NCBI RefSeq assembly: GCF_003350535.1
Contig: NZ_QQBB01000001.1
Location: 296,727-360,726 of the forward strand
Length of the DNA stretch: 64,000 bases
Direction of reading: 5' to 3'
Source: Microvirga subterranea
GTDB lineage: Bacteria; Pseudomonadota; Alphaproteobacteria; Rhizobiales; Beijerinckiaceae
This document shows positions 1 through 11,778 of this stretch, piece after piece. Position numbers and translations under genes: made by a program. The notes beneath the pieces were generated by a model. It searched no databases. It worked only from the letters and a program-made list of their open reading frames with translations, and was not told where the DNA came from. The first letter of the stretch is position 1, and every line of letters begins with the position of its first letter.

Positions 1-18
1 GGTCGCGTACAACCGGCC

Positions 19-407
<389 letters not shown>

Positions 408-3400
408 TTACACGATATGGAAGTTGCTGCTGGTGAGCCACCACTGAAGCGGGCCGACTTCGGCGAACTTCACCGCCGCCGCCGCTCCGCTGCCGTCCCG
501 GTCGTAATACAGGCCGCCGTCCCACGGATTATAGAGGACCCGGTCGTCCGCCTCGATCGCCTGACTGCCCCACCGGAATGCTTCTGCCGCCAACACGCCC
601 CGGCACTGATCCAGGCCCGCGAAGGCCGCACGATCGAGCCGGATCGTGTCCTCCCACGGAGCAAAGTCCAGGACTCGGTCCACCTCGCCGCGGCCGGGCT
701 TGACGTCGAACACGAACGTGTCGTGACCGGCGCCGCCGATCAGCACGTCGGCGCCCGTGTCGCCGTTCAGCACGTCATCGCCGTCCCCGCCATCGAGCCG
801 GTCCCGACCGCCTGAGCCTTCGAGCCGGTCGTTCCCGCTCTCGCCGAAGAGGCGGTCGGCGCCTTGGCCGCCATGGAGCTTGTCGTGGCCGCCCCGGCCA
901 TAAAGCGAGCTCCCTTTGTCGGTCGCATGCAGCGTGTTGGCGAGTCCGTTGCCGATGCCCTTGCGCGCACTGCCCTCAAGCACCAAGGTTTCGACATTGG
1001 CGCCCAGGGTGTAGTTGACTGAGCTACGGACCGTGTCGATCCCCTCACCGCGTGCCTCACGCACCATGTCGCGGGTAGACTCGACGACGTAGGTGTCGTG
1101 GCCGCGCCCGCCCCTCATCACGTCCCGCCCGGCTCCGCCGTCGAGAACGTCATGGCCGTCGCCACCGTCGAGCAGGTCGTCGCCTGCGCCGCCGAACAGG
1201 CGGTCGTCCCCGCTCCCGCCCGAGACCGTGTCATTGCCGCTGTCGCCGTAGAGCCAGTCGTTGCCGCCGAGCGAGCCCATATAGTCGTCGCCCGCACCAC
1301 CGTGCAGGGTGTCGTCGTCGGCTCCGAGCACGATGTGCTGATTGGCTCCGTCCGCGAACACCACTTGGGAACCGGACCCGCCCGTCACGCGCACGTTGCC
1401 GATCACCGTCGCGAAGGCGACGTGCTCGAGCGCGATCACCGTGCCGGCCGTCAGGCTGCGGGCATCGATCACCAGCGCCGTGACGGGATCGGCCGGATCG
1501 CTGCTGCCGCTGATCACCAGCGGGATACCGGAAACGGCGCCAGACTGGGTGAGGGTGAGCGACTGGATCACCAGTGGCCGGTCAACCGGAAGGCCGGCAA
1601 GGAAGCTGGAGCCGCCCCCGGCCAGGGTGGCGTGATCGGATGACTCGGAGCCGGTCGAGGCCTCGATGGCGCGAATCAGGTCCGTCAGCGACGATCCTGC
1701 CGGCTTCGGAGTGGCAAAGCCGCTGGCCGTGAGGCCGATGCCCGCGGTGAGCTGGACCAGGAGCGCGTTGCGTCCGCCGATGCTCACCAGCGGGATGTCC
1801 GCATAGCGTGTGTCGCCGCCGGTCTCGTTCCTGTCGCCGGTCACGACCGGCACGGTCACGATCTGAGTGGCGGTTCCGTCGCCGTTCTCCGTGACGGCGC
1901 GGTCGACAGCCACGCCGTCGATCACATCCGCATCCCTGGCGCCCTGCACATTGACGACGATGGAGCTCTGGGTCCCGTCGAGTGAGCGGATCGTGAAGGC
2001 ATCCTGCCTGTGCTCTCCCTCCCCCAGGGCCTGGACGGCGGCGCTGGCGTTGTCGAGCAGGTAGGTCCAGGCGCCGGTGAGGTGATCGAATGCGAAGGTG
2101 CCGTAGGCGCCGCGCACCGGTGCCTGAGCCTGGAAGGACGCCTCGCCGGTATCCGCATCCGTGATCGTGACGACGCCCGATGCGGCGAGTTCTCTGTCTT
2201 CCCTCACCGACCCGGTCGATACGCCGCCGATCACCGCGGCATCGTTCCGACCTTCGATTCGGAAGGTGAGCGATGCGATGGCGGTGCCGCCGTTGCCGTC
2301 GGACAGGGTGTATGTGAAGACGTCGGTCGCGATCTGTCCGTCGCGCAGCGCCTGCGCCGCGGACGAGGCGACATAGGTGTAGCTGCCGTCCTCGTTGAGG
2401 ATGAGGGAACCGTAGTCGCCGGAGAGCGAGGAGCCGACTTGGCCGGGGGTGCCGTTATGCGACACGCCGACCACCGCGAGCGCATCTCCGTCAGCATCCT
2501 TGTCGTTCGAGAGGACCCCGGTCACGATACTCGCCGTAACCATGCCATCCTCGACCACATCCACCGGACCGTCGACGACCCCCTCCGGCGCATCCGCCGC
2601 CGCGATCACATCGAAGCGCAGCGTGTGCTCTTCGGAGGTGTCGACGCCGCCGCCCGATGCGCCGCCGTCGTCCTGCACCTTGAACGTGAATGAGGCGATG
2701 CTGCTGCCGTTCAGGTCCGCAGGCGGCGTGTAGACGAGCCGGCCGAGATCGGCGGCCTGAATCACCTGCCCGGCCGTGACGGCTAGGCCGTCGAAGGTCA
2801 GCAAGCCGACGCCTGGAACGGAGGTCAGGATGACGGCCTTGATGGAGTCTCCGTCCACATCCACGAACGGGAAGCTCCCGGTCGAAAAGACGTAAGGGAT
2901 GTCCTCGAGTGTCTGGACGAGGGCGTCCGTCGTGATCGGCGCATCGTTGACGGGCGTCACCGTGATGGTGAACGTATCGCTGGCCGACAGGGCGCCGTCG
3001 GAAGCGGTCACCTTGACGTCGAGAGACCCGTTGAAGTTTTCCGGCGGGGCCCCGGAGAAGGTTCGGGTCGCTTCATTGAAGGTCAGCCAGCCCGGCAGAG
3101 CGGAGCCGTCCTGCAAGGTCGCCGCGTAGCTCAGCGTGCTGTCGATGTCGGCAAAGGCGTTCTGCGGGAACGTGTACGTCCAGGTCGAGCCTTCCGTGAT
3201 GATGCCGTCCGCGAGCGGCGCGGAAACGAACGGAGCGTCGTTCACGTTGGCGACCGTCAGCGTGAACGTGTCAGAAACAGAGAGGCTGCCGTCGGAGGCG
3301 GTGAGCTTGATGGTCAGCGCGCCCGTCCAGTCCTGCGGCGGCGTGCCTGAGAAAGTCTGCGTCGCGGCATCGAACAACAGCCATGCCGGGAGTGCGGCGC

Positions 3401-4688
3401 CGTCTTCCAACGATGCCGTAAGGATGAGAGAACTATCGACGTCCGTGAAGGTGCCGGCTGGAACAGTATAGGTCCATGCCGCATCTTCATCGATGGTCTT
3501 GTCGGACAGCGCGGCGGACACGACCGGCGCGTCGTTCACGCTGCTGACCGTCAGGCGGAAGACGCTGGATGCGCTCAACTCACCGTCGCTCGCGATCACC
3601 TTGAGGTCGATGTTCCCGGTCCAGTCCCGTGGCGGCGTCCCGGAGAAGTTGCGCGTCGCTCCGTTAAATGTCAGCCAGCCCGGCAGGGCAGAGCCGTCCG
3701 CGAGCGTGGCGCTGTATGTCAGCACGCTGGAGTCGACGTCGGTGAACGTGTTGGACGGAACCGTATAGGTCCAGAGGGTATCCTCGGTGATGGTGTCGCC
3801 GCCGAGCGGAGATGCGACCGCGGGAGCGTCGTTGACGCCCTCGACCGTGATCGTCGCGGTGGCCGTGTCGGATCGTCCGGTCGAGTCCGTCACCGTGTAC
3901 TGGAAAGACGTGGCGCGCGTCTGCCCAACAGCCAGATCGGCGAAGTCGCCGTGGTCGTCGAACTGGAAAGTGCCGTTCGCATTCAGGAGAACGCGCCCGC
4001 CGCCGGAGAGGCTGGTCCACTGGCCGACATTCGCGGGAACGCCATTGATATCGGAGATCGCCTGCGGGTCCACGACGCCGAACGGGCCGCCGTTGTCCAG
4101 GTCCCGGTCGTTGGACAGAACATTCTTACCGGTCAGCACGATCCCGGCTTTGGCGCTGAACGCATCGTCGAAGGCCTCGGGCGCATCGGCGAGTTGATTG
4201 TCGTAGAAGACCGTCTGGTTGACGTTGGTGCCGGGCTGGAATCCCAAGAAATTCCAATGGAGCCCCAGGGTCTTGGTCGCGGTGTCGTAGGTTGGGGCGT
4301 AAACCGTATTGACGCCGCTCATCGAACCCTGATCGGCGATCGTTCCCGGAGCCACGCCTTCCGGCGCCAACCCTTCGATGCGGATGTGGAAGTCTGCCGG
4401 CTGCGCCGTTCCTTCGAACCTGGCGAAGACCTGATTGCCGGAAATGTCGATGGTGACCGTGCCCTTGAGAAGGCCATTCTCACCCTGAACCGGCTCGAGC
4501 GTACCGTTCCCGTCCGTATCCGATACGATGCGTGCGGAAATCGGCACTTGCAGCTCGGTCTGCTGCCCGACGACGACGGTCCGTTGATCGAGGATCAGGG
4601 TGGAATACCCGTATGGCGGTGCGCTCTCGAACCAACCCGCGACGGTTAGGGTGATCTTGACCTCAATGCCTTCGAGAGTGCCTGCCAT
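408..4688 (-). CDS. Large secreted RTX/VCBS calcium-binding repeat protein
   Basis: A 1426-residue surface or secreted protein. There is no classical signal peptide, as expected for type I secretion, where the signal is C-terminal. After a unique N-terminal region (about 1-165) comes a VCBS-type domain (about 170-285). Three roughly 99-residue Ig-like (He_PIG) repeats follow, each ending in VNDAP (about 288-582), then further VCBS/cadherin-like domains to about 920. Two blocks of GGxGxD-type RTX nonapeptides (about 1115-1195 and 1265-1325) bind calcium in this family. The last 100 residues (DTFVFD ... IRLDRAAF ... FHIV) match the tail of the RTX protein at 6276-7481. RBS AGGGGGCAAG precedes the ATG. 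Adhesin or matrix function is plausible; no catalytic domain was recognised. No type I exporter genes lie in this window. Confidence 0.85.
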   Translation of the reverse strand: MAGTLEGIEVKITLTVAGWFESAPPYGYSTLILDQRTVVVGQQTELQVPISARIVSDTDGNGTLEPVQGENGLLKGTVTIDISGNQVFARFEGTAQPADFHIRIEGLAPEGVAPGTIADQGSMSGVNTVYAPTYDTATKTLGLHWNFLGFQPGTNVNQTVFYDNQLADAPEAFDDAFSAKAGIVLTGKNVLSNDRDLDNGGPFGVVDPQAISDINGVPANVGQWTSLSGGGRVLLNANGTFQFDDHGDFADLAVGQTRATSFQYTVTDSTGRSDTATATITVEGVNDAPAVASPLGGDTITEDTLWTYTVPSNTFTDVDSSVLTYSATLADGSALPGWLTFNGATRNFSGTPPRDWTGNIDLKVIASDGELSASSVFRLTVSSVNDAPVVSAALSDKTIDEDAAWTYTVPAGTFTDVDSSLILTASLEDGAALPAWLLFDAATQTFSGTPPQDWTGALTIKLTASDGSLSVSDTFTLTVANVNDAPFVSAPLADGIITEGSTWTYTFPQNAFADIDSTLSYAATLQDGSALPGWLTFNEATRTFSGAPPENFNGSLDVKVTASDGALSASDTFTITVTPVNDAPITTDALVQTLEDIPYVFSTGSFPFVDVDGDSIKAVILTSVPGVGLLTFDGLAVTAGQVIQAADLGRLVYTPPADLNGSSIASFTFKVQDDGGASGGGVDTSEEHTLRFDVIAAADAPEGVVDGPVDVVEDGMVTASIVTGVLSNDKDADGDALAVVGVSHNGTPGQVGSSLSGDYGSLILNEDGSYTYVASSAAQALRDGQIATDVFTYTLSDGNGGTAIASLTFRIEGRNDAAVIGGVSTGSVREDRELAASGVVTITDADTGEASFQAQAPVRGAYGTFAFDHLTGAWTYLLDNASAAVQALGEGEHRQDAFTIRSLDGTQSSIVVNVQGARDADVIDGVAVDRAVTENGDGTATQIVTVPVVTGDRNETGGDTRYADIPLVSIGGRNALLVQLTAGIGLTASGFATPKPAGSSLTDLIRAIEASTGSESSDHATLAGGGSSFLAGLPVDRPLVIQSLTLTQSGAVSGIPLVISGSSDPADPVTALVIDARSLTAGTVIALEHVAFATVIGNVRVTGGSGSQVVFADGANQHIVLGADDDTLHGGAGDDYMGSLGGNDWLYGDSGNDTVSGGSGDDRLFGGAGDDLLDGGDGHDVLDGGAGRDVMRGGRGHDTYVVESTRDMVREARGEGIDTVRSSVNYTLGANVETLVLEGSARKGIGNGLANTLHATDKGSSLYGRGGHDKLHGGQGADRLFGESGNDRLEGSGGRDRLDGGDGDDVLNGDTGADVLIGGAGHDTFVFDVKPGRGEVDRVLDFAPWEDTIRLDRAAFAGLDQCRGVLAAEAFRWGSQAIEADDRVLYNPWDGGLYYDRDGSGAAAAVKFAEVGPLQWWLTSSNFHIV
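3050..3790 (-). repeat. Tandem Ig-like (He_PIG) repeats inside the RTX gene
   Basis: Three units of about 297 bases are recognisable. Sequence around 3050-3115 recurs with changes around 3640-3705, and an intermediate copy lies around 3340-3400. Each unit encodes TYT(V/F)P...F.D.DS....A.L.DG.ALP.WL.F followed by FSG.PP. They are diverged tandem domains, not recent exact copies. Confidence 0.75.
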
Positions 4689-5341
4689 CTCTTGCCCCCT
4701 GCAATCCGGCTCGGTCAGCCGGGATCAGCCGCTTCATTGCGCAACGCGGTTAACTCTTTTGGTAAATTTGCACTTGCGGCTTTCGGGAATAACCGCTGTC
4801 CATGACAGTACAATAGGAATAGTTGTTAGTAATTTATGATATAACGTTTAATACAAGTGTTTTATTGACCGGTAGTTACTTTGAGGCAACAGAATTATTG
4901 ATCCTTGCGGGAATTTTGCAGCTCCGCTGCGCAGGACAGTTGTGGGCACCGGGCAGCGGATACTTGATGCCCAGTCGGAGTATACAGTCTGCCACGGTCG
5001 TCCAGCCGGCGGGCCATCGTCGGCTCCTGGGATCCAGCCCAGGGGCGGCCCTATGGCTCCACGATGAGGTCATCTCGGCGACGGCCTCGATCGCGCCGGT
5101 CGCCCCTCCGGATCCGCACCAGGATATTGCGGCTGAAGGAGTCTTCCGATCCGGCGGCTGATCTTCAGCCTGAGGAGAGCGCGGAGATGCCATTGCGGCC
5201 GCGCGCGGCATTCTGGGGCACGAAAGCACCTCTCGGAGCCAGGCCGACGCGGCCCTGCTCCTTTCCGACCGAGTGGGCCCTGCGTTCGATCAATCGTGCC
5301 CGCCGCCGGTCCGGTCGCAGGATGCGGCGGGCCCGATGGCT
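4689..5341. other. Intergenic region upstream of the large RTX gene
   Basis: About 650 bases with no convincing gene; the open frames here have low-complexity, arginine-rich, shadow-like translations. About 4740-4910 is clearly AT-richer than the surroundings and is the natural place for the minus-strand RTX promoter, but I could not fix -35/-10 boxes. The 4920-5340 part is GC-rich and featureless to me. Confidence 0.5.
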
Positions 5342-5929
5342 CTAACGCGTGGTATGCTCGGGCATGTGGACCGGCAGCATCAGGTGTTCATAGGGCGTGT
5401 CGGCCCACATGACGTAGGGCTGCGACGTATCGGGCTTCGGCGTCCTCGGATAGCCTTCCATCATGCCCTTGGCGCCGACCACCATCACGTGCGGGCCCGT
5501 CTCGACCCAATTGTTGTTCGCCTCCGGCTTCTCCGCATAGGGATCGGTGTTGCTGGCGTCCGTGCCGCCGGCCAGCATGTACAGGAAGCCGACCTTGTTG
5601 GCGGGCGGCGGTTTCCGCTCGAGCCATGCCTTGACCCACTCCATGGCGTTCTGGTCGGCGCACATGGGATCGGGTCCCGGCGTGCTCGGACTGTCGGGCA
5701 GGCAGGTGAACCCGTTGTCCCCTTTGCGAAGAACCTTCATCGTTCCGTCGGCCGACACCGTCACGACGCTCGCATGCTCGGCGACCGCGGGCGGAGCGGC
5801 CGACATGGCGCTTTTGATCAGATCCTGATCGCTCATCTGGCCCGCCGCATGCTGGGCTGAGGCCGAGGCGATCGAAATCACGGCGGAGACGCTGAACGCG
5901 GCCCAAGCGAGAGCGTGATGCCTGTTCAT
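5342..5929 (-). CDS. Exported protein of unknown function
   Basis: 195 residues with a clear Sec signal peptide (basic MNRHH, hydrophobic stretch about 8-22, cleavage probably after ASASA near 25), so the mature protein of about 170 residues is periplasmic or secreted. The mature part carries a possible cysteine pair (C77 of the GFTCLPD segment and C90 of DPMCAD), and the C-terminal region has HVMVVG and YVMWADTPYEHLMLPV segments. I do not recognise the family; no catalytic motif is obvious. It stands alone between the two RTX genes, transcribed away from the second, and shares an AT-rich divergent promoter region with it. Confidence 0.75.
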   Translation of the reverse strand: MNRHHALAWAAFSVSAVISIASASAQHAAGQMSDQDLIKSAMSAAPPAVAEHASVVTVSADGTMKVLRKGDNGFTCLPDSPSTPGPDPMCADQNAMEWVKAWLERKPPPANKVGFLYMLAGGTDASNTDPYAEKPEANNNWVETGPHVMVVGAKGMMEGYPRTPKPDTSQPYVMWADTPYEHLMLPVHMPEHTTR

Positions 5930-6275
5930 GGCTCACCTCCATTTGCTGCGCGACCGGCCGGATCAGGATACTCCCATGTCGGCAGGCGGCATAGGGGAAA
6001 CGGAAGCGGGGCTTATGGGGTCGGAGACCGGCGCGATGACTTTTGGGCTTGAATTGCGAGCAGACTGAACAGAGAACCATCTGTCCACTTGAGAACATCA
6101 CAAAGTATCTTAAATTAAACTAAATGTATAACGTTTCCGATCAGGTCATTAAGTAACTATTTATGCTGATGCGACGCTATTCCTTTTGACCCTGTTTATT
6201 CCTTTAGGTTAACCGAAGAAACGAGCCGGCGAGGGCACCTTTCGACGCGGCTGATTTTCACGTGGGGGCCAAATC
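5930..6275. other. AT-rich divergent promoter region
   Basis: 346 bases between an exported protein (minus) and an RTX protein (plus). The 6100-6215 part is much AT-richer than the window average and should hold promoters for both. A TTGACC hexamer at 6186-6191 could be a plus-strand -35 box, but no good -10 box follows at 16-18 bases. No gene is seen. Confidence 0.5.
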
Positions 6276-7481
6276 ATGGCGTTTTTCGATGTCACTAATG
6301 CCTTCGGGCAAGGGTTCAACATGTCTGCAACCGGCGACTCCGGGTGGAGCTTTGTTGAAGCCGATCCGAATGTCTCAGAGCAACTTTACAGCGATGATGG
6401 GAAGCTCATCACGTTCTCAGTGAACGGCAGTCCCTACATCAACTTTTATGGGTTCACCTACACGCTCGGTTATACCTATCCTGACGGGAATCGTGACGTT
6501 CTGATCGATAACATCTGGTATTACAACAACGGCCAGAATGTCATGTCGGTCACTCAGCTGAACCTTCAAACGACGATTTTTGATTTGCAAGGGAATGCTT
6601 GGTCCGTCCGCCTGAACAACGGCAACGACACCTTCGATGGCAACGATTACAACGACGTGATTCGAGGGGGGTTCGGCAATGACCTGATCATTGGTTACGC
6701 GGGTGACGACATTCTCCTCGGAGATCAGGGGAACGACACGATCGGCGGTGGAGCCGGAAACGACCTCATCTTTGGGGGCGATGGTTATGACACGGTGAGT
6801 TACGGCGGCTTCAGCACAAACTATATTTTCACCAGGAACGTCGATGGATCGGTGACAGTCACCGACACGACGGGCGGATGGGGCACCGACACGGTCTACG
6901 ATGTCGAAGCGTTTTATTTTAACAATGGCACGTTCAGCCTTTCGAGCTTGCTGCCGATCGATCCGCCTGCCCCTCCGCCTCCACCTCCGCCTCCGCCTCC
7001 GACACCGGAAGAGATATATGCGGGCGAAGATACGCTATACGGGACCTCGGGCAGCAACACCCTCAAAGGGTACGGCGGAAACGACACGCTCCGTGGGCAG
7101 GGCGGCAACGATTACTTGTTCGGCGGAGACGGCAACGACGTTCTTTACGGCGGAGCCGGAAAAGATGCGTTCGTGTTCGATACCAAACCGAACAAGACCA
7201 CGAACAAGGATGCGATCAAGGACTTCAAGGTCGTTGACGACACCATTCGCCTCGACAATGCCGTGTTCACGAAAGTGGGCGGAAACGGCACCCTTAAGGC
7301 ATCTGCCTTCTGGACCAACACCACTGGCAAGGCGCACGACAAGGACGACCGCGTCATCTATGACAAGGACAGCGGCGTTCTGTATTACGACGCCGACGGA
7401 TCCGGAAAAGGTGCAGCGGTAGCCTTTGCTACGATCTCCAAGAACCTCGCGCTGACCAACAAGGATTTCTACATCGTCTAA
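6276..7481 (+). CDS. RTX calcium-binding protein, probable type I secretion substrate
   Basis: 401 residues without a signal peptide. An N-terminal domain of unknown function (about 1-115) is followed by a first RTX block (about 125-175, GNDxxxGGxGND units), a spacer, a proline-rich linker of ten consecutive prolines near residue 235, and a second RTX block (about 255-300). The tail contains DAFVFDTKPNK, DTIRLDNAVF, DDRVIYDKDSG and LYYDADGSG and ends DFYIV, closely paralleling the end of the 408-4688 protein; this is the presumed secretion domain. RBS GGGGG lies 8 bases before the ATG. Base composition is noticeably more AT-rich than the metabolic genes further along, a hint of different ancestry. 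Role in matrix or attachment is inference. Confidence 0.85.
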   Translation: MAFFDVTNAFGQGFNMSATGDSGWSFVEADPNVSEQLYSDDGKLITFSVNGSPYINFYGFTYTLGYTYPDGNRDVLIDNIWYYNNGQNVMSVTQLNLQTTIFDLQGNAWSVRLNNGNDTFDGNDYNDVIRGGFGNDLIIGYAGDDILLGDQGNDTIGGGAGNDLIFGGDGYDTVSYGGFSTNYIFTRNVDGSVTVTDTTGGWGTDTVYDVEAFYFNNGTFSLSSLLPIDPPAPPPPPPPPPPTPEEIYAGEDTLYGTSGSNTLKGYGGNDTLRGQGGNDYLFGGDGNDVLYGGAGKDAFVFDTKPNKTTNKDAIKDFKVVDDTIRLDNAVFTKVGGNGTLKASAFWTNTTGKAHDKDDRVIYDKDSGVLYYDADGSGKGAAVAFATISKNLALTNKDFYIV

Positions 7482-7499
7482 TAATCACGGACGGTGAAA

Positions 7500-7520
7500 C
7501 CCCGGAGCGATCCGGGGCTT
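7500..7520 (+). terminator. Intrinsic-type hairpin after the RTX gene
   Basis: CCCCGGA (7500-7506) pairs perfectly with TCCGGGG (7511-7517) around a GCGA loop, starting 19 bases after the RTX stop. The following CTTCC is only weakly T-rich. Confidence 0.6.
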
Positions 7521-7717
7521 CCACAATCAAAGGTGTGTCGCACGACATGCGGTGCGGCTCTCAAGCCATCAGATCGCGGTTTCCCGGCCCGTCAGGATCC
7601 AGGCTAGATGAGGGCGAGATCGAACGGGGTCCGGAAGCACTCGCTGACCAACGTATAGGTCCCGCAGATCAGACGAATGCCGCCCGGTCCATTGAAGACT
7701 GGAGCCGCCTATGATCT

Positions 7718-8530
7718 CTACGACGCCCAGTTCTCCTTGAAGTCGCCGTAGAGCGTGAGCCCGCCGTCGGCGAAAATCGTCTGGCCCGTCACATAGGCGG
7801 CTTCGTCCGAAGCCAGGAAGGCGAAGACCGGCGCGATGGCTTCCGGGCTCGCGGCGTAGCGCATGGGGATGTGCCGCTCCACGCCGGCGAGGCGGGCCGG
7901 ATCGTTGCGCCAGGAATCGTTGAGGCTCGTCAGGGTCGCGCCGGGCCCGACGGCATTCACACGGATGCCGCGGTCGGCATATTCGAGCGCAAGAGTCCGG
8001 GTCAGGTTGCCGAGTCCGCCCTTGCTGATCGAATAGGCGAGATAGCCGGGCTTCGGGATCACCTCATGGGCGCTCGACGTGTTGATGATCGCGCCGCCTC
8101 CCGGGCGCGACAGGAAATGCCGGATCGCCGCCCGCGCAGCATGGGCCGCGCCGAGCAGGTTGACCGCAATGATGCGCTCGAGGACGGCCGGGTCGTAGGC
8201 GTCGCCCGGCGTCTCCGCCTGGATCCCGGCATTGTTCACCAGGACGTCGAGCCGGCCGAACATCTCGACAGCTTCGGCGACCATTCGGTCCGCCTCGGAA
8301 GCCGCACTTACGTCCGCTTCGATGATGCGGTGAGAACGGTCCCCGTGTCCGCCGTCCGTCGAAGCATGGCGGCAGCCCTCGAGGGCTGCCTCGGCTTCCG
8401 GGGCATCCCGCAGGTGGTTGATCGCGACTGTCGCGCCTTCCGCGGCGAACCGCTCCGCGACGGCGCGACCGATGCCGCGCGATCCGCCCGTGACGAGGGC
8501 GAAGCGGCCCTTCAGCCGGTCCATCCTCAT
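7718..8530 (-). CDS. SDR-family oxidoreductase of the sugar operon
   Basis: 270 residues, cytoplasmic NAD(P)-dependent short-chain dehydrogenase. Visible: TGGSRGIG cofactor loop near residue 15, NNAG, the catalytic SS and YSISK, and DGG near the end. The start at 8530 overlaps the stop of the upstream glycosidase as ATGA (8527-8530), which supports this start over longer in-frame versions. It is the last gene of the LacI/ABC/glycosidase operon. The partner in that operon is divergent mannonate dehydratase, so oxidation or reduction at a uronate/aldonate (for example fructuronate to mannonate, a reaction known for some SDRs) is attractive but unproven. Glucose 1-dehydrogenase-like SDRs are the sequence-level alternative. 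Confidence 0.85.
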   Translation of the reverse strand: MRMDRLKGRFALVTGGSRGIGRAVAERFAAEGATVAINHLRDAPEAEAALEGCRHASTDGGHGDRSHRIIEADVSAASEADRMVAEAVEMFGRLDVLVNNAGIQAETPGDAYDPAVLERIIAVNLLGAAHAARAAIRHFLSRPGGGAIINTSSAHEVIPKPGYLAYSISKGGLGNLTRTLALEYADRGIRVNAVGPGATLTSLNDSWRNDPARLAGVERHIPMRYAASPEAIAPVFAFLASDEAAYVTGQTIFADGGLTLYGDFKENWAS

Positions 8531-9849
8531 GGCGCTTCTGCTCCTGCACCGGATGACCCGGCGCGCCGCCGCAGCACCATATAGGCGGCGGCCGTCCAGG
8601 AGAAGGCGTCGCCGCCGAGCCCCTCCCCGGTGGTCGGATCGAAATACTCGCAGAACCCTGCCCGCTCGATGGCCCCGACGGTGCCCTGCTCGATCCGGCG
8701 TGCAAGGTCCTCGGCGCCGTTCAGGCGCAGGCCGTCCGCGATGAGCCAGTTGACCACGGCCCAGACCGGTCCACGCCAGTAACGCTTGGGTTCGAAGGCG
8801 GGCGAGAAGGAGGGCGTGGTCGGTAGGCCGACGATAAGTCCCTGGTGCCATCGCTCGATTTCCGCCGTGACCGCCTTGCGCTGCACATCGTCGAGGCGCA
8901 GAGCCACCAGCGGCATGAAACAGGCCTGCGTCGGGGCGTCCACATCCTCGCCCGAGATCAGGTCGAGGGAGACGAAGCGCGAGAGTTCCGGCCGCCAGCG
9001 GCGCGCAAGACCGTCCAGGAGCCGCCGGTGAATGTCCGACAATTCTGTCCGTTCCTCAGCCGAGCCGAACGTTTCGGCGAGATGCATCAGGTCCGCGGTC
9101 GCCCGTGCGAGAATGGCGGTCATCTGCACGTCGGCGATCTTGAAAGGCGCGGCCGCCCATTGGCGCTGCGGGTCCCAACCACAGTCGCGATAGGTGTCCA
9201 CGAGGTGGATGAAGCGCTGGTAGTCCTCGTCCCGTGGCCGCATGGCGGCGTCCACGTGACCGGTGTCCTTGCGTCGGATGGTCGTGGTGGTCGTGGTGGG
9301 AACGCGTGCGAGCGCCACGTCCCAGGCCGGTGAGTTGTCGCTGCCGCTCTCCCAGGGATGGAGGATCGCCACGAGGCCGAGGCTGTCGGGGTCACGCGCG
9401 CGCAGCCACCATCGGTGGGAGCGCAGGGCTGCCTGGAAGAGGGCGCTGGTGCGCTCCTGCGCCTGCGGCAGCCCCGCCTTGACGGCGGCCTCGTGAACCT
9501 GGCGGAGCGCCATGCCGAAAACCGGCGGCTGGGTGATGCCGGAGGTCGGGATGCGGTGGCGCGTGCCCCACACTTCGGGCCCGGGGAAATAGGTGTCGCT
9601 CGGGGCATGAAACACGATGTGCGGGATCATGCCGTCGTCCCACTGACCTTCCACGAGACGCTCGAGCTCGCGATAGGCGCGGTCCGCGTCGAACAGGGCG
9701 AAGCCGATTGCCACGAAGGCCGAGTCCCAGTTCCACTGGAAGGGATAGAGGCGGTCCGTCGGGACCGTGTAGCCGCCGCGGTCGTTGCGGGCGAGGATCG
9801 CGCGAGCAGCCTCGTCTCGGTCGAATCGGGTCATGTCGTTCATGGTCAT
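8527..9849 (-). CDS. GH63-like glycosidase (mannosyl/glucosylglycerate hydrolase type)
   Basis: 440 residues, no signal peptide, so it acts on an imported sugar in the cytoplasm. It has the (alpha/alpha)6-barrel signature of the MGH/GH63 group: WNWDSAF near residue 40 (the Asp is the expected general acid), HPWESGSDNSPAWD near 165, and KRYWRGPVWAVVNWL and FCEYFDPTTGEGLGG towards the end (the Glu is expected to be the base). Length matches mannosylglycerate/glucosylglycerate hydrolases. The start overlaps nothing; 7 bases separate it from the ABC ATPase stop. Substrate is inferred from family only; a trehalase-like or alpha-glucosidase role is possible. Confidence 0.8.
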   Translation of the reverse strand: MTMNDMTRFDRDEAARAILARNDRGGYTVPTDRLYPFQWNWDSAFVAIGFALFDADRAYRELERLVEGQWDDGMIPHIVFHAPSDTYFPGPEVWGTRHRIPTSGITQPPVFGMALRQVHEAAVKAGLPQAQERTSALFQAALRSHRWWLRARDPDSLGLVAILHPWESGSDNSPAWDVALARVPTTTTTTIRRKDTGHVDAAMRPRDEDYQRFIHLVDTYRDCGWDPQRQWAAAPFKIADVQMTAILARATADLMHLAETFGSAEERTELSDIHRRLLDGLARRWRPELSRFVSLDLISGEDVDAPTQACFMPLVALRLDDVQRKAVTAEIERWHQGLIVGLPTTPSFSPAFEPKRYWRGPVWAVVNWLIADGLRLNGAEDLARRIEQGTVGAIERAGFCEYFDPTTGEGLGGDAFSWTAAAYMVLRRRAGSSGAGAEAP

Positions 9850-9856
9850 CGTTCCA

Positions 9857-10906
<1,050 letters not shown>

Positions 10907-10917
10907 GAAACGCTCCG

Positions 10918-11778
10918 TTACTTGCTGGCGATGCCCCACACCGCGAACAGGTACTTTCTGACCGCGAAGATGAAGAGCACGGAAGGAAGAATGAGGATGA
11001 AGCCACCGGCGAAGCGGTAGTGCAGCGGGCTTTCGGCGAGGATCTTCAGCAGATAGGCCGTGAGCGTGCGCTCGCGTACCGTGAGGATCGAGGCGGCGAA
11101 GACCTCGTTCCATGAGATCACGAAGGCGAAGATGGCGGTGGCCGCGAGCCCGGGAAGCGCAAGCGGCATCACCACCTTCCAGAACGCCTGGAAGCGCGTG
11201 CAGCCGAAGACCCAGGCCGCCTCCTCGTATTCCCGCGGAATTCCCATGAAGAGGCTCTGGGTGACGAGCGCCGCGAAGGGCAAAGCCAGCACGGTATGGA
11301 TGAGCGAGACGCCGAAGGGCGTGTCGTAGAGCCCCAGACGGATGAAGGAGACGGTGAGCGGCAGCGCCAGGATGGCGAGCGGAAAGGCGCGGGTGAGCAG
11401 CACGAGCAGCCGATAAGCGTTCTGCCCGCGGAAGGCGTACCGCGCCAGCGCATAGCCGGCTGGCGCACCGAGCAGGATGGAGAACACCACCGTCAGGCCT
11501 GCGGCGATGAGCGAGTTGAGGAGCGCGTTGAACACGCCCTCAATGGCGAGAAACTGCATCATCGGCGCGAAGGACACATCCGACGGCCAGATCGATTTCG
11601 GCCAGCGGAAGACGCCGAGCCTGCCCCCGAAGGCGCCGAGCGCCACGAAGTAGATCGGCACCAGCACCCAGGCAAAGAGGACCGCCATTCCGGTCCAGAG
11701 CAGCAGGCGCCGCGCCGAGGGCAGGGTCATGCTGCGGGCAGCTGTCGCCGGCTGCACTTCGGATGTGGTCGCCGTCAT
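10918..11778 (-). CDS. Sugar ABC transporter permease (MalG type)
   Basis: 286 residues, inner membrane. About six hydrophobic segments and the cytoplasmic EAA loop (EEAAWVFGCTRFQAFWKVVMPLALPG, given here in parts: EEAAWVFG then PLALPG) that docks on the ATPase. The start at 11778 overlaps the preceding permease stop as ATGA, which fixes it. Confidence 0.9.
   Translation of the reverse strand: MTATTSEVQPATAARSMTLPSARRLLLWTGMAVLFAWVLVPIYFVALGAFGGRLGVFRWPKSIWPSDVSFAPMMQFLAIEGVFNALLNSLIAAGLTVVFSILLGAPAGYALARYAFRGQNAYRLLVLLTRAFPLAILALPLTVSFIRLGLYDTPFGVSLIHTVLALPFAALVTQSLFMGIPREYEEAAWVFGCTRFQAFWKVVMPLALPGLAATAIFAFVISWNEVFAASILTVRERTLTAYLLKILAESPLHYRFAGGFILILPSVLFIFAVRKYLFAVWGIASK

Noticed and set aside
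700..1330. CRISPR-like or satellite repeats
   Set aside because: The repetition is the codon pattern of RTX nonapeptides within a gene, with no regular spacers.
6186..6214. A sigma-70 promoter for the small RTX gene starting at TTGACC
   Set aside because: The hexamer at the right distance (TTAACC) is a poor -10 box, so I list only the region.
7612..7717. A minus-strand open stretch of about 34 codons with coding-like codon use, ending in a TAG near 7613
   Set aside because: It has no start codon, is preceded by an in-frame stop and matches nothing I recognise. It could be a gene remnant, but the evidence is too thin.
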